This document shows positions 53,785 to 62,877 of a stretch of 64,000 bases of DNA, in pieces (positions within the stretch are counted from its first letter, which is position 1; every line of letters begins with the position of its first letter). The translations under genes and the position numbers were made by a program. Location of the stretch: positions 1,364,001-1,428,000 of the forward strand of contig NZ_CP050296.1 in NCBI RefSeq assembly GCF_014189455.1. Reading direction: 5' to 3'. The notes below the pieces were generated by a model, which saw only the letters and a list, made by a program, of their open reading frames with translations, had not been told where the DNA came from and did not search any database. This DNA is from Mesorhizobium huakuii. GTDB taxonomy: Bacteria > Pseudomonadota > Alphaproteobacteria > Rhizobiales > Rhizobiaceae.

Positions 53785-56700
53785 CTACTCGGCAGCCATT
53801 GCTAGTCGCTGTTCCGGTTCCTCTGTCAAAGCCTCCTGGATCTCATCCGCGGTCGGCTTGATTCGGAACCACGCGGTGTAGAGCGCAGGAAGGAAGAGCA
53901 GGATCAACACCGTGCCGGCCGCCGTTCCCCCGATCAGCGTATAGGCCATCGATCCCCAGAAGACAGAGTGCGTGAGGGGGATGAAGGCCAGCACGGCTGC
54001 AAGTGCGGTCAGGATGACGGGCCGTGTGCGTTGCACCGTGGCCTCGATGACAGCGTGATAGTCGTCAATGCCGGCAGCACGGTTCTCCTTGATCTGTTCG
54101 GTCAGGATCAGCGTGTTGCGCATCAGGATGCCGGCCAGTCCTATCATGCCCAGAATGGCGTTGAACCCGAAGGGCTGGTTGAAGATGAGCAGCATCGGCA
54201 CGACGCCGACAAGGCCAAGCGGCGCCGTCAGCATGACCATGAACATCGTCGAGAAGGATCGCACCTGCAGCATGATGACGATCAACATGGCGGCTATCAT
54301 AGCCGGGAAGACCTTGCCTAGCGCGGTGTTGGCCTTTTCAGACTCTTCGATTGATCCGCCCATTTCGATGCGATAGCCGACCGGAAGGGACGCAATCAGC
54401 GGCTGAAGCGCCTTCATGATCTGCCTGGAGACCTCCGGGGGCTGGGTCGCCTCATTGATGTCCGCGCGGATCGTGACAACGGGCGTGCGGTCCCGGCGCT
54501 TCAGGATTGGCTCCTCCTGACGGATTTCCGAATGCCCGATCTGGTCGAGCGGAATCGAGCGGCCATCTCGGCTCACGAGTGAGAAATCCGCCAGACGTGC
54601 CGGATCCAGCCGCTCGCCGCCGGCGCTGCGCGCCACGATGGGGACATTGCGAATGTCCTCGCGGACCTGGGTAACGGGGATGCCGGTGAGAAGGAATTGC
54701 AGTTGCTGAGCCACCTCCGCAGGCGAGAGGCCGATGAGATTCAGCCGATCCTGATCCGGGACGAAGCGAAGCACGGGCGTGCGATTGCCCCAGTCGCGGT
54801 TGGCCTGCCGCACATCCGGAACGCTCCGCATGATGTCGAGGGCCTTTTCGGAAATGCTGTAGAGTTGCGTGGAATCGGGTCCCATGACCCGGAACTCGAC
54901 CGGGAACGGTGTGTAGGGGCCGAACACGAGCTGCGTAACGCGGACATACGCCTCGGGTGCAAGACCCTGCGCCACCGCCTCTCGGAGCCGGTTCTTGAAC
55001 GCCTCACGCGCCTCGGCGTCCGGGGTCAGCACGACGATCTTGGCGAAGGCGGGATCAGGAAGCTCCGGGGCCATCGCGAAGAAGAAGCGCGGAGCGCCCT
55101 GACCGACATAGCTCGTGACGATCTTGGCCTCGGGCTGGCTGTCCAGCCAATTTTCGAGCTTCTCGACCGCCGCGGTCGTCGTCTCGATGCTACCACCTTC
55201 CGGCAGGCGAACCTCCACCAACACTTCGGGACGGTCGGATGTCGGGAAGAACTGCTGTTTGACGCCGGCCATACCGACGACGGAAAGCGCGAAGGCGATG
55301 CCAACGATACCGCAGGTTACGAACTTATGGCGCACGGCAAACGTGATGGCCCGCCGCAAACGTCGATAGTTACGCGTGTCGTAAATAGCGTGGTGACCGC
55401 CTTCGACCGGTTTGATCGCGGGCAGCATCCTGACGCCGAGATAGGGCGTAAAGACCACCGCTACGATCCATGAGACGATGAGGGCGAACCCCACGACCCA
55501 GAAGATGTTGCCGGCGTATTCGCCAGCCGTCGAGCGCGCAAAACCCACCGGCACGAAGCCGGCGATCGTCACGAGGGTTCCCGATAGCATCGGCGCCGCA
55601 GTGTGGCTCCATGCATAGGCCGCCGCCTTGATGCGGTCCATGCCCTCTTCCATCTTCACCACCATCACCTCGATGGCGATGATGGCGTCGTCCACGAGAA
55701 GACCAAGCGCCAGGATGAGGGCGCCGAGCGTGATGCGATCGAAGAACCGGCCGGTTTCCAGCATGATGAGGAACACGACGGCGAGCGTCAGAGGGACGGC
55801 AGCCGCTACGACGATGCCGACGCGCCAGCCCATGCTGAGCAGGCTGATCAGCAGCACGACGCCGAGCGCCATTGCGAACTTCAACATGAATTCGTCGACC
55901 GCCGAGGTGATGTTCACGGCCTGGTCGCTTACCTTGTCTAGCGTCATGCCGAGCGGCAGTGTCTGTGTGATCGCGGCAGTCCTCTCCTCTAGGGCCTTGC
56001 CGAGCGCACGACCATCCCAGCCCTCCTGCATAACCGCCGCAAGCATGATGGTGGGCTCGCCCTGGCGCCGGATGAGGTATGTGGGAGGGTCCTCATAGCC
56101 GCGGCTGACCTCTGCGATGTCGGAGAGCTTCAGCGTCCGCCCCCCAGCGACAATCGGCGTGTCGGCGATCGCCTGAACGCTGTCATAGGCGCCGTCGACC
56201 CGAATGAAGAGGCGCGGCCCCAGGGTGTCGATCGAGCCTGCGGGCGTGACGGTATTCTGCCGCTGCAAGGCAGCGACGATGTCCTGTGCCGACACGCCGA
56301 GGGTTGCCAGCTTGGCGTAGGAAAACTCCACGAATATCTGTTCAGGACGTTCACCAAGGATGTTGATCTTCTTGACGCCGGGCACGTGCAAGAGGTCCTG
56401 GCGGATCACCTCCGCCTGCCTCGCCAGTTCCCGCATCGGCATGCCTTTGGCCTTCAGCGCATAAAGGGCGAAGCTCACATCCGAATATTCATCGTTCAGG
56501 AAGGGGCCGAAGACGCCGGGCGGCAGGTTGCGGGCTTCATCCCCGAGCTTCTTGCGAGCCTGGTAGAACTCCTCCTGCACGGCTGATGACGGTGTGCTGT
56601 CCTTGAGCGTGATCGTCATATACGCATAACCTGGCCGTGTGGTCGTCTCCACCCGGTCGTACCAAGTCAGCTCCTGAAGGCGCTTCTCCAACGGTTCGGC

Positions 56701-56895
56701 GACCAGGTCCTGCATCTCGCGCGCCGTCGCGCCCGGCCACGCCGTCGTGACCGTCATGGTCTTGATGGTGAAGCTAGGGTCCTCTGCCCGGCCGAGCATC
56801 AGGAAGGCGTAGGCGCCGGCAGCCACCAGCAGAAGGATGAAGAACAAGGTGACGGCGCGTTCGCGAACGGCGATCGCGGAAAGATTGAAGCTCAT
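53785..56895 (-). CDS. RND efflux pump, inner-membrane transporter (HAE1-like)
   Basis: The 1036-residue protein has an RND fold: N-terminal helix (VTLFFILLLVAAGAYAF), a large periplasmic domain, and proton-relay Asp pair in ALILALGLLVDDAIIAIE (segment 4), then a second copy with C-terminal FNAILGMIGLAGILMRNTLILTEQ. It exports drugs or hydrophobic compounds using the proton gradient. The start overlaps the adaptor stop (TAATG), so both are co-translated. Confidence 0.93.
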   Translation of the reverse strand: MSFNLSAIAVRERAVTLFFILLLVAAGAYAFLMLGRAEDPSFTIKTMTVTTAWPGATAREMQDLVAEPLEKRLQELTWYDRVETTTRPGYAYMTITLKDSTPSSAVQEEFYQARKKLGDEARNLPPGVFGPFLNDEYSDVSFALYALKAKGMPMRELARQAEVIRQDLLHVPGVKKINILGERPEQIFVEFSYAKLATLGVSAQDIVAALQRQNTVTPAGSIDTLGPRLFIRVDGAYDSVQAIADTPIVAGGRTLKLSDIAEVSRGYEDPPTYLIRRQGEPTIMLAAVMQEGWDGRALGKALEERTAAITQTLPLGMTLDKVSDQAVNITSAVDEFMLKFAMALGVVLLISLLSMGWRVGIVVAAAVPLTLAVVFLIMLETGRFFDRITLGALILALGLLVDDAIIAIEVMVVKMEEGMDRIKAAAYAWSHTAAPMLSGTLVTIAGFVPVGFARSTAGEYAGNIFWVVGFALIVSWIVAVVFTPYLGVRMLPAIKPVEGGHHAIYDTRNYRRLRRAITFAVRHKFVTCGIVGIAFALSVVGMAGVKQQFFPTSDRPEVLVEVRLPEGGSIETTTAAVEKLENWLDSQPEAKIVTSYVGQGAPRFFFAMAPELPDPAFAKIVVLTPDAEAREAFKNRLREAVAQGLAPEAYVRVTQLVFGPYTPFPVEFRVMGPDSTQLYSISEKALDIMRSVPDVRQANRDWGNRTPVLRFVPDQDRLNLIGLSPAEVAQQLQFLLTGIPVTQVREDIRNVPIVARSAGGERLDPARLADFSLVSRDGRSIPLDQIGHSEIRQEEPILKRRDRTPVVTIRADINEATQPPEVSRQIMKALQPLIASLPVGYRIEMGGSIEESEKANTALGKVFPAMIAAMLIVIMLQVRSFSTMFMVMLTAPLGLVGVVPMLLIFNQPFGFNAILGMIGLAGILMRNTLILTEQIKENRAAGIDDYHAVIEATVQRTRPVILTALAAVLAFIPLTHSVFWGSMAYTLIGGTAAGTVLILLFLPALYTAWFRIKPTADEIQEALTEEPEQRLAMAAE

Positions 56896-57980
56896 TAGTT
56901 GCTCCCGCTTTCGGACTCAGTCCGAACGAGAGCCCCTTCCTGAAGAAGGTGGGCGCCGAGCGACACAATGGGAACGTTGGAGTTCAAACCGGAGATCACA
57001 GCGGTTTCGCTGGTAACACGAACAAGCTGGACGGGCTGAAAGTGTACGGTTGAGGTGGCGCTGTCCAACACCCAAACGCCGGTCTTCCGGCCGTCATCAA
57101 GAACAGCTCCCAGTGGCACCTGGACCTCAGGCTGTTTCACCTGGCTTGCGAGCCGAATGGTTACCGTCGCGCCAAGCGGTGCCGCGGCAGCCTCGCCGTC
57201 GAGCACATAGCGCGCCTCATACGTGCGGGTCTGGGCATCGGCGGAGTCCGACAGCTGCCGTAGATGTGCCGAATAACGACGCTCATCGCCACCATACACG
57301 CTGGCCTCGGCTGCCGAGCCTATCGCCGGCCGGATCGTTTCGGGAAGCGCGACGACCGCTTCGCGTGGGCCTGCCTTGGCGGTCCGGATCACTGGCTGGC
57401 CGGCTGCGACGACCTGCCCCGGCTCGCCTAGCGTTTCAACCACCGTTCCATCCGCGTCCGCCAACAGAACCGCATAGGCCGCCTCGTTTTCGGCGACCCG
57501 TGCGTCGGCCTCGGCTGCGGCAAGTTGCGCTTGGGCGGTATCCAACGCAGCCTTCGCCTGCTCGTAGCGCTGCCGCGGAACCCAACCGGCGCGGAGCAAG
57601 CTGGCGTACCGCCTTTCGTCCGGCTCAGTCTGAACGACTGCCGCACGCGCTGCCGCGATGGCATTGCGTTTCGCCGAAAGCGCGAGGCGCAGATCGGTAT
57701 CGTCAATCCGCATCAGCGGCTGACCGGCTTTGACCTCCTGACCGACGTCTACCAACCGTTCCACGATCTTGCCGGGAACCCGAAAGCCGAGATTGCTCTG
57801 CACCCTCGCCGCGATGACGCCGGTGAAGCCGCGCTCTGATCCGGTCACTGGCGCTGCCGACACAAGTCGGACGAAAGGCGCTTCCTGCCTTGGGTCGGTC
57901 ACCAAAGGAGCCTCCTGCGCAGGAGTGGCAAACGTGGCGACTGCCGCCGCCCATGACATCGCCGTCAGGGTCGATCCCAA
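56895..57980 (-). CDS. RND efflux periplasmic adaptor (membrane fusion protein)
   Basis: The approximately 361-residue adaptor has the biotinyl-lipoyl and hairpin features RVPGKIVERLVDVGQEVKAGQPLMRIDDTDLRLAL and DADGTVVETLGEPGQVVAAGQPVIR. A signal-like N-terminus (TAMSWAAAVATFATPA) is partly out of frame. The start is uncertain: in this frame only a TTG at 57980 or ATG at 57959 is available. Removing one base from the six-T run at 57997-58002 (six A on the coding strand) would link GTG at 58003-58005 to KKRTVIVLGSTLTAMS, a normal signal peptide. No outer-membrane TolC-like gene is adjacent. Confidence 0.88.
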   Translation of the reverse strand: MGSTLTAMSWAAAVATFATPAQEAPLVTDPRQEAPFVRLVSAAPVTGSERGFTGVIAARVQSNLGFRVPGKIVERLVDVGQEVKAGQPLMRIDDTDLRLALSAKRNAIAAARAAVVQTEPDERRYASLLRAGWVPRQRYEQAKAALDTAQAQLAAAEADARVAENEAAYAVLLADADGTVVETLGEPGQVVAAGQPVIRTAKAGPREAVVALPETIRPAIGSAAEASVYGGDERRYSAHLRQLSDSADAQTRTYEARYVLDGEAAAAPLGATVTIRLASQVKQPEVQVPLGAVLDDGRKTGVWVLDSATSTVHFQPVQLVRVTSETAVISGLNSNVPIVSLGAHLLQEGALVRTESESGSN

Positions 57981-58028
57981 TACGATAACGGTTCTCTTTT
58001 TTCACGCTCGTCGCCTCATCTCAAATTA

Positions 58029-58073
58029 GATTGCGTTCGACTTCTATATCGATTATAGATTGCGAACGCAATC
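58029..58073. promoter_or_regulatory. TetR operators in the RND/TetR divergent promoter
   Basis: GATTGCGTTCG (58029-58039) and CGAACGCAATC (58063-58073) form a perfect 11-bp inverted repeat. The second arm is part of a 16-bp palindrome, GATTGCG-AA-CGCAATC (58058-58073). The site lies between the adaptor start and the TetR start, as expected for an autoregulated efflux repressor. Confidence 0.72.
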
Positions 58074-58086
58074 AAAAAGGAGACCG

Positions 58087-58668
58087 ATGATGCGCGTGAG
58101 CCGAATTCAAGCCGCGGAAAACCGCGAGACCGTCATCAATGTGGCAAGCCGCCTGTTTCGGGAGCGCGGCTTTGATGGCATCGGCCTCAAGGATCTGATG
58201 AAGGGTGCCGGGCTGACCCAGGGCGCTTTTTACAAGCAATTCGAGTCAAAGGACGACCTGGCGGCGCAGGCGTCCAGGCGGGCGATGGAGAGCGCCACCC
58301 ACCGCTGGTCGGTCGCGACTACGGCAAACCCTGAGGACCCGCTCGACGCTGTGACCGCATTCTATCTCAGCATGGGCCATCGCGGAGAAAGGATGGACGG
58401 CTGCCCGGTCGTTGCGCTCGGCTCGGATGCTGCCAGACAGGGCGCCGAGGTGAAGGCGTCATTCGAGGCCGGGATCAGGGAATACCTTGAAATGCTCGGC
58501 AGTTGGGTTGGCGGGGCCGACAATGATGAGGCCGGCGGCAAGGCCAAGGCCATTCTCTCGACAATGGTCGGCGCAGTGCTCCTCTCGCGGGTCGTCAATG
58601 ACCCCGACCTCGCACAGGCTTTTCTGGATGCGGCGACCGATCAGGTTCGCGAAGCAGCCCGCGCTTGA
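58087..58668 (+). CDS. TetR/AcrR-family repressor of the RND pump
   Basis: The 193-residue protein has an N-terminal HTH (NRETVINVASRLFRERGFDGIGLKDLMKGAGLTQGAFYKQFESKDDLAAQA) and an effector domain with ERMDGCPVVALGSDAARQG, typical of a subfamily of TetR regulators that sense quinones or other electrophiles. AAGGAG precedes the start. Divergent from the RND adaptor gene across a palindromic operator, so it most likely represses the pump. Confidence 0.9.
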   Translation: MMRVSRIQAAENRETVINVASRLFRERGFDGIGLKDLMKGAGLTQGAFYKQFESKDDLAAQASRRAMESATHRWSVATTANPEDPLDAVTAFYLSMGHRGERMDGCPVVALGSDAARQGAEVKASFEAGIREYLEMLGSWVGGADNDEAGGKAKAILSTMVGAVLLSRVVNDPDLAQAFLDAATDQVREAARA

Positions 58669-58715
58669 ACGGCGGGCGCAGTGCTGGCGCCGCACTCAAC
58701 TTGATAGGAAAATAA

Positions 58716-60017
58716 ATGCGACGGATTGTTGTTACAGGCATGGGGGCGGTCACGCCCCTTGCCGCCAATGTCGAAGCGTCATGGTCGCGCCTGCTGGCCG
58801 GTCGTTCGGGCGTCCGTAGGCTTCCGGACGATGTGGTGGGAGACCTGCCGGCGAAGATTGGCGGCGTGGTTCCCTCCTTGAAGGAAGACCCCGACGCTGG
58901 CTTCGATCCCGATGACGTCCTGTCCGCGAAGGATCAGCGCAAGGTAGATCGGTTCATTCTCTTTGCGCTGGCCGCGGCGGAAGAGGCGCTTGCGCAGGCG
59001 AAATGGAAGCCTGTCTTGGAAACGGATCGCCTGCGCACAGCAACGATCATCGCCTCAGGGGTTGGCGGCTTCCCCGCCATCACCGAGGCGGTGCGCACGG
59101 TCGACCTGCGTGGCGCCCGCCGCCTGTCGCCCTTTACGGTGCCGTCCTTCCTGGTGAACCTCGCAGCCGGCCACATCTCAATCCGCCATGGCTTCAAGGG
59201 CCCGCTCGGCGCGCCAGTGACGGCGTGCGCGGCCGGCATCCAGGCGATCGGCGACGCGGCCCGTCTCATCCGCGCGGATGAGGCTGATATTGCGGTGTGC
59301 GGCGGCACGGAAGCGTGCATGAACATCGTCAGCCTCGGTGGGTTTGCCGCCGCACGCTCTCTTTCAACCGGCTTCAATTGGGCGCCGGCTCAAGCCTCTC
59401 GTCCTTTCGACACGTCGCGGGACGGCTTCGTCATGGGCGAAGGAGCCGGCGTGCTGGTCATCGAGGCGTTGAGCCATGCGCTGGCGCGCGGCGCAAAACC
59501 GCTCGCCGAGCTCGTCGGCTACGGCACGACGGCGGATGCCCACCACGTCACCTCTGGCCCCGAGGACGGAGGCGGTGCGCGCCGGGCCATGGAGATCGCG
59601 ATTGCCCAGGCAGGGATTTCGGCCCGCGAGGTTCGTCATCTCAATGCGCATGCGACCTCCACGCCGGTCGGTGACCTGGGTGAAATCGAAGCGATCAAGA
59701 GCGTATTCGGGCGCGATTTCGCGATAGCTGTCAGCGCAACGAAATCCGCGACCGGACACCTGCTGGGCGCGGCCGGCGGGCTTGGTGCCATTTTCGCGAT
59801 CCTGGCGCTCCGGGACCAGGTGGCGCCACCGACACTCAATCTGAGCGCTCCAGATCCGGCCGCCGATGGCATCGACTTCGTCGCAAACGAGCCCCGGCCA
59901 ATGGAGATGGAGTACGCGATCTCCAATGGCTTCGGCTTTGGCGGCGTGAATGCCAGTGCCTTGTTCAAGCGCTGGAACCACCAGCCCGACGCGAGTGCCA
60001 GAGGCAGTCAGGACTGA
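58716..60017 (+). CDS. Beta-ketoacyl-ACP synthase II-type enzyme (FabF-like)
   Basis: The 433-residue condensing enzyme has the catalytic Cys171 in VTACAAG, His312 in NAHATSTPVGD, Lys343 and His348 in TKSATGHLLG. The condensing triad Cys-His-His is therefore complete. It elongates an acyl chain on ACP with malonyl-ACP. Its position with an efflux pump and SDR rather than with acpP or fabI suggests a specialised lipid role, comparable to NodE-like KAS, but this is inference. It follows the TetR gene by 47 bp. Confidence 0.9.
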   Translation: MRRIVVTGMGAVTPLAANVEASWSRLLAGRSGVRRLPDDVVGDLPAKIGGVVPSLKEDPDAGFDPDDVLSAKDQRKVDRFILFALAAAEEALAQAKWKPVLETDRLRTATIIASGVGGFPAITEAVRTVDLRGARRLSPFTVPSFLVNLAAGHISIRHGFKGPLGAPVTACAAGIQAIGDAARLIRADEADIAVCGGTEACMNIVSLGGFAAARSLSTGFNWAPAQASRPFDTSRDGFVMGEGAGVLVIEALSHALARGAKPLAELVGYGTTADAHHVTSGPEDGGGARRAMEIAIAQAGISAREVRHLNAHATSTPVGDLGEIEAIKSVFGRDFAIAVSATKSATGHLLGAAGGLGAIFAILALRDQVAPPTLNLSAPDPAADGIDFVANEPRPMEMEYAISNGFGFGGVNASALFKRWNHQPDASARGSQD

Positions 60018-60084
60018 AGCCCTTTGCTCCGGCTTTTCATGCTTTCTCCCACTCCGATCCAACGCAAAGAAGGAAATGATTTCC

Positions 60085-60900
60085 ATGAACAAGACCAATC
60101 CTGGCGTCGCCCTCGTCACAGGGGCGTCCTCCGGCATCGGGCGCGCAACCGCCAATACCCTACGGAACGCGGGCTTTCACGTATTCGGAACCAGCCGTCG
60201 CACGGCCTCCAAACAATCCGACGGCGTTACCATGCTGACCTGCGACGTGACCGACGACGCGTCCGTTGCGAAAATGGTCGACGACGTTCTGGCCAAGGCC
60301 GGACGCATCGACCTGCTTGTCAACAATGCTGGCATGGGTCTGTTTGGCGGTGCGGAGGAGTCCTCGACCGCCCAGGCCCAGGCGCTGTTCGACGTCAACG
60401 TCTTCGGCGTTTTCCGCGTGACCAACGCGGTGTTGCCGGCAATGCGACGCCAAGGGAAGGGCAGAATCGTCAATTTGAGTTCGGTGCAGGGGTTTATCCC
60501 CGCCCCTTATTTCGCGCTTTACGCGTCGACCAAACATGCCATCGAGGGCTATTCCGAATCGCTCGATCACGAATTGCGCCCGTTCGGCATTCGCGTGTCG
60601 TTGGTGGAGCCCGCCTATACCCGCACGTCATTCGAGGACAATCTGGCCGCCCCCGATCAGTCGCTCGAAATCTATGACTCCGCGCGCGCCGGCATGACTG
60701 CATCAGTGCGGAAGTCGATGGAAAAGGGCGATGCGCCTGAAGTGGTAGCGAAGACTGTTTTGGCCGCTGCGACCGATCCCGCTCCGAAGAAACGCTATGC
60801 GGCCGGGAAAATGGCGCGCCAGGTCAGTTTCCTGCGCCGTTTCGTCCCAGCGTCCGCATTCGACAAGAGCTTGCGGAAGCAGCTTGGGCTGCCGGCCTGA
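60085..60900 (+). CDS. Short-chain dehydrogenase/reductase (SDR)
   Basis: The 271-residue protein has the cofactor motif TGASSGIGRATA, NNAGMG, and the catalytic NLSSVQGFIPAPYFALYASTKHAIEG (Ser-Tyr-Lys), with a long C-terminal tail (FLRRFVPASAFDKSLRKQLGLPA). AAGGAA 8 bases upstream supports the ATG at 60085 over the one at 60076. It may act with the KAS enzyme on an acyl or polyketide-like substrate. Confidence 0.88.
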   Translation: MNKTNPGVALVTGASSGIGRATANTLRNAGFHVFGTSRRTASKQSDGVTMLTCDVTDDASVAKMVDDVLAKAGRIDLLVNNAGMGLFGGAEESSTAQAQALFDVNVFGVFRVTNAVLPAMRRQGKGRIVNLSSVQGFIPAPYFALYASTKHAIEGYSESLDHELRPFGIRVSLVEPAYTRTSFEDNLAAPDQSLEIYDSARAGMTASVRKSMEKGDAPEVVAKTVLAAATDPAPKKRYAAGKMARQVSFLRRFVPASAFDKSLRKQLGLPA

Positions 60901-61322
60901 TGATTTCGGTCGCAGTCAAAACGAGGTCTCCGAATCCAGATGCTGGTACTAGATAGCCAACGTGTACATTGAATAGAGTTGGCCATTCAAAAATGATCCT
61001 CATCCAAGACAACGGAGCAGGAACCGCCGATCTGATGAGTGTGGGGAAAGGCGGTAGCGCTCTCCCGTTACCACTTAATCAATAAGATCAATCGGTTACG
61101 TTAGCATCCGCTACAGTCAGCCACACTGAGCGCTCTCGCCGACGTCGAAACGTGCCTGAACGGACCTGTTCGTCGGCGAGAGCAATGACTGAACACAGCC
61201 ACATGCAAGTGCTGAGCATGCGCGCAGCGAATAGCCAAACTCAGCCCAAGCAGGCATGTGGCGGCACCAGAGATTGCACCTGTCTTGGCGATGAGCCCCG
61301 CTGAGTTCGGCGCGTTGGGAGG
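60901..61322. other. Intergenic region with the right-hand repeat, no gene recognised
   Basis: Apart from the 88-bp repeat (61042-61129), I see no coding frame with family resemblance. The region probably marks the junction of the island with the chromosome. Confidence 0.45.
61042..61129. repeat. 88-bp direct repeat with altered tRNA-Met 3' end (copy 2)
   Basis: It matches copy 1 at 53623-53710 in 78 of 88 positions; the tRNA core is CTCTCCCGTTACCA (61060-61073), one base different from the tRNA. It probably represents the right end of the island or of its second module. Confidence 0.72.
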
Positions 61323-62786
61323 TCATATTTCCACAGGATGGGCGATGGGCTGGTGCTTGGTGAAGCGCGGCAACAGGCCGGTCAACAGCACCAAGACCAG
61401 GATGATCGCGAGCTGGATGGCGATGACGGTGCCGAAGGCCTGCGTGATGCTGGTGGGCTCCAGCGCCAGATAGAGCGTGCCCAGCGTTGCGACGCCCAGC
61501 GCCAGGCCGGATTGCTGCAGCGTGATGAGGACGCCGCTGCCGACGCCTGCCAGGTGCGCGGGAACATCGGCGAGCACGGCGCGGAACAGGCCTGAAAACA
61601 GCATCGATTGTCCGGCGCCGATCAGCACCAACGGCAGTGCCAGCTCGGCCAGGCTAACCTTCGGCCAGCCGGAAACGATGATGCCGATCAACAGCGCCAG
61701 TCCAAGCGCCTGCACGATTCCGCCCGCCGCGAGCGCGCCGCGGCCGAAGCGGCTGATCATGCGCGGGCTGACCATGGAGCCGATGAAGAACATGATCGCC
61801 ATCGGCAAGATGGCGAGGCCGCTTTGAAGGGGACTGGCGCCGAGTCCGTTTTGCACGGTGAGCGCGAAGACGAACATGAAGGCGCCGAAGCCAAGGCTGA
61901 ACAGCGTGATCATGGCGAGCCCCCGCGACATCGAGGGCAGCTTCAGCAGCGACGGCGGCAGCAACGGCACCTCGCCGCGCGCCTCGGCAGCCCTTTCGAC
62001 CATCACGGTCAGCACCGCCAGCACCACGGCGCCAGCCAGCATCACCCAGGTCCATGCCGGCCAGCCGAGCGAATGGCCTTCGGTCAGCGGCACCAGAAGG
62101 GCCGTCAGCGTGGCGGCGAAAAGCACGGTGCCGGGCAGGTCTATGCCGGCCGGGTGCGGCGAGCGGCTGGCCGGCACGACGAGTCGCGAGGCGAAGAACA
62201 CAGCGATGCCGAGCGGGATGTTGATGAGGAAGATCGGCCGCCACGAGGTGCCGAACAGATTGGCGCTGACCAGCAGTCCGCCTGCGAGTTGGCCGACGAC
62301 CGCGGCAATACCCGAGGTCGCGCCGTAGAGCGCGATGGCCCGGGTCTTGCGCCCGGCGGGCAATGTCGCCTGGAAGGTCGCCAGCACCTGCGGCACCAGC
62401 ATCGCCGCCGTCGCGCCCTGGACCAGCCGGGCCGTGATCAGCACGTCGATGGTCGGCGCCAGGCCGCAGGCCAGCGACGCCAGGATGAAGCCGGAAAGCC
62501 CGACCACGAACAGCGTGTGGCGGCCGAAGCGATCGCCAAGCCGGCCGCCCAGCACGAGCATCGCAGCATAGGCCACGCCATAGACGGAAACCACCAGCTC
62601 GAGTGCGGCCGGTGTCGGCTTGAGCGAGGCGGAGATGGTCGGCAGCGCGACGTTGACGATGAAGAAATCGGCGATCGGCAGGAAGGCACCGGCGAGCAAT
62701 ACATACACGCCGACCGCATGCAGCTCTCCGGCGAGGGCCATGGAGCGGGGAGAATGCCGGCTGGCGGCGTCTGTTGAACGGGTCAT
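61323..62786 (-). CDS. MFS transporter, DHA2 (EmrB/QacA-like)
   Basis: The 487-residue protein has fourteen predicted membrane segments, with IADFFIVNVALPTIS (motif D1-like) in the first helix and GGRLGDRFGRHTLFVVGL (motif A). It exports drugs or organic compounds by proton antiport. GGAGG upstream supports the start at 62784-62786. It is divergent from a MarR regulator. Confidence 0.9.
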   Translation of the reverse strand: MTRSTDAASRHSPRSMALAGELHAVGVYVLLAGAFLPIADFFIVNVALPTISASLKPTPAALELVVSVYGVAYAAMLVLGGRLGDRFGRHTLFVVGLSGFILASLACGLAPTIDVLITARLVQGATAAMLVPQVLATFQATLPAGRKTRAIALYGATSGIAAVVGQLAGGLLVSANLFGTSWRPIFLINIPLGIAVFFASRLVVPASRSPHPAGIDLPGTVLFAATLTALLVPLTEGHSLGWPAWTWVMLAGAVVLAVLTVMVERAAEARGEVPLLPPSLLKLPSMSRGLAMITLFSLGFGAFMFVFALTVQNGLGASPLQSGLAILPMAIMFFIGSMVSPRMISRFGRGALAAGGIVQALGLALLIGIIVSGWPKVSLAELALPLVLIGAGQSMLFSGLFRAVLADVPAHLAGVGSGVLITLQQSGLALGVATLGTLYLALEPTSITQAFGTVIAIQLAIILVLVLLTGLLPRFTKHQPIAHPVEI

Positions 62787-62813
62787 GCGAACCTCCATTT
62801 GCTTATGGATAGA

Positions 62814-62854
62814 TAGTTATGTAAATATAATCATTATGCACATATACATACCTA
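62814..62854. promoter_or_regulatory. Probable MarR operator in an AT-rich divergent promoter
   Basis: TAGTTATGTAAAT (62814-62826) and ATATACATACCTA (62842-62854) form an imperfect inverted repeat in the 91-bp gap between MFS and MarR genes. MarR proteins bind AT-rich dyads, so autoregulation is likely. Confidence 0.5.
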
Positions 62855-62877
62855 CCTTGGCCCTGTAAACTCCGCTC

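Noticed and set aside
61608..62777. A 389-residue frame opposite the DHA2 exporter
   Set aside because: It is an antisense shadow rich in Gln, Arg and Asp; the exporter on the other strand is clearly real.
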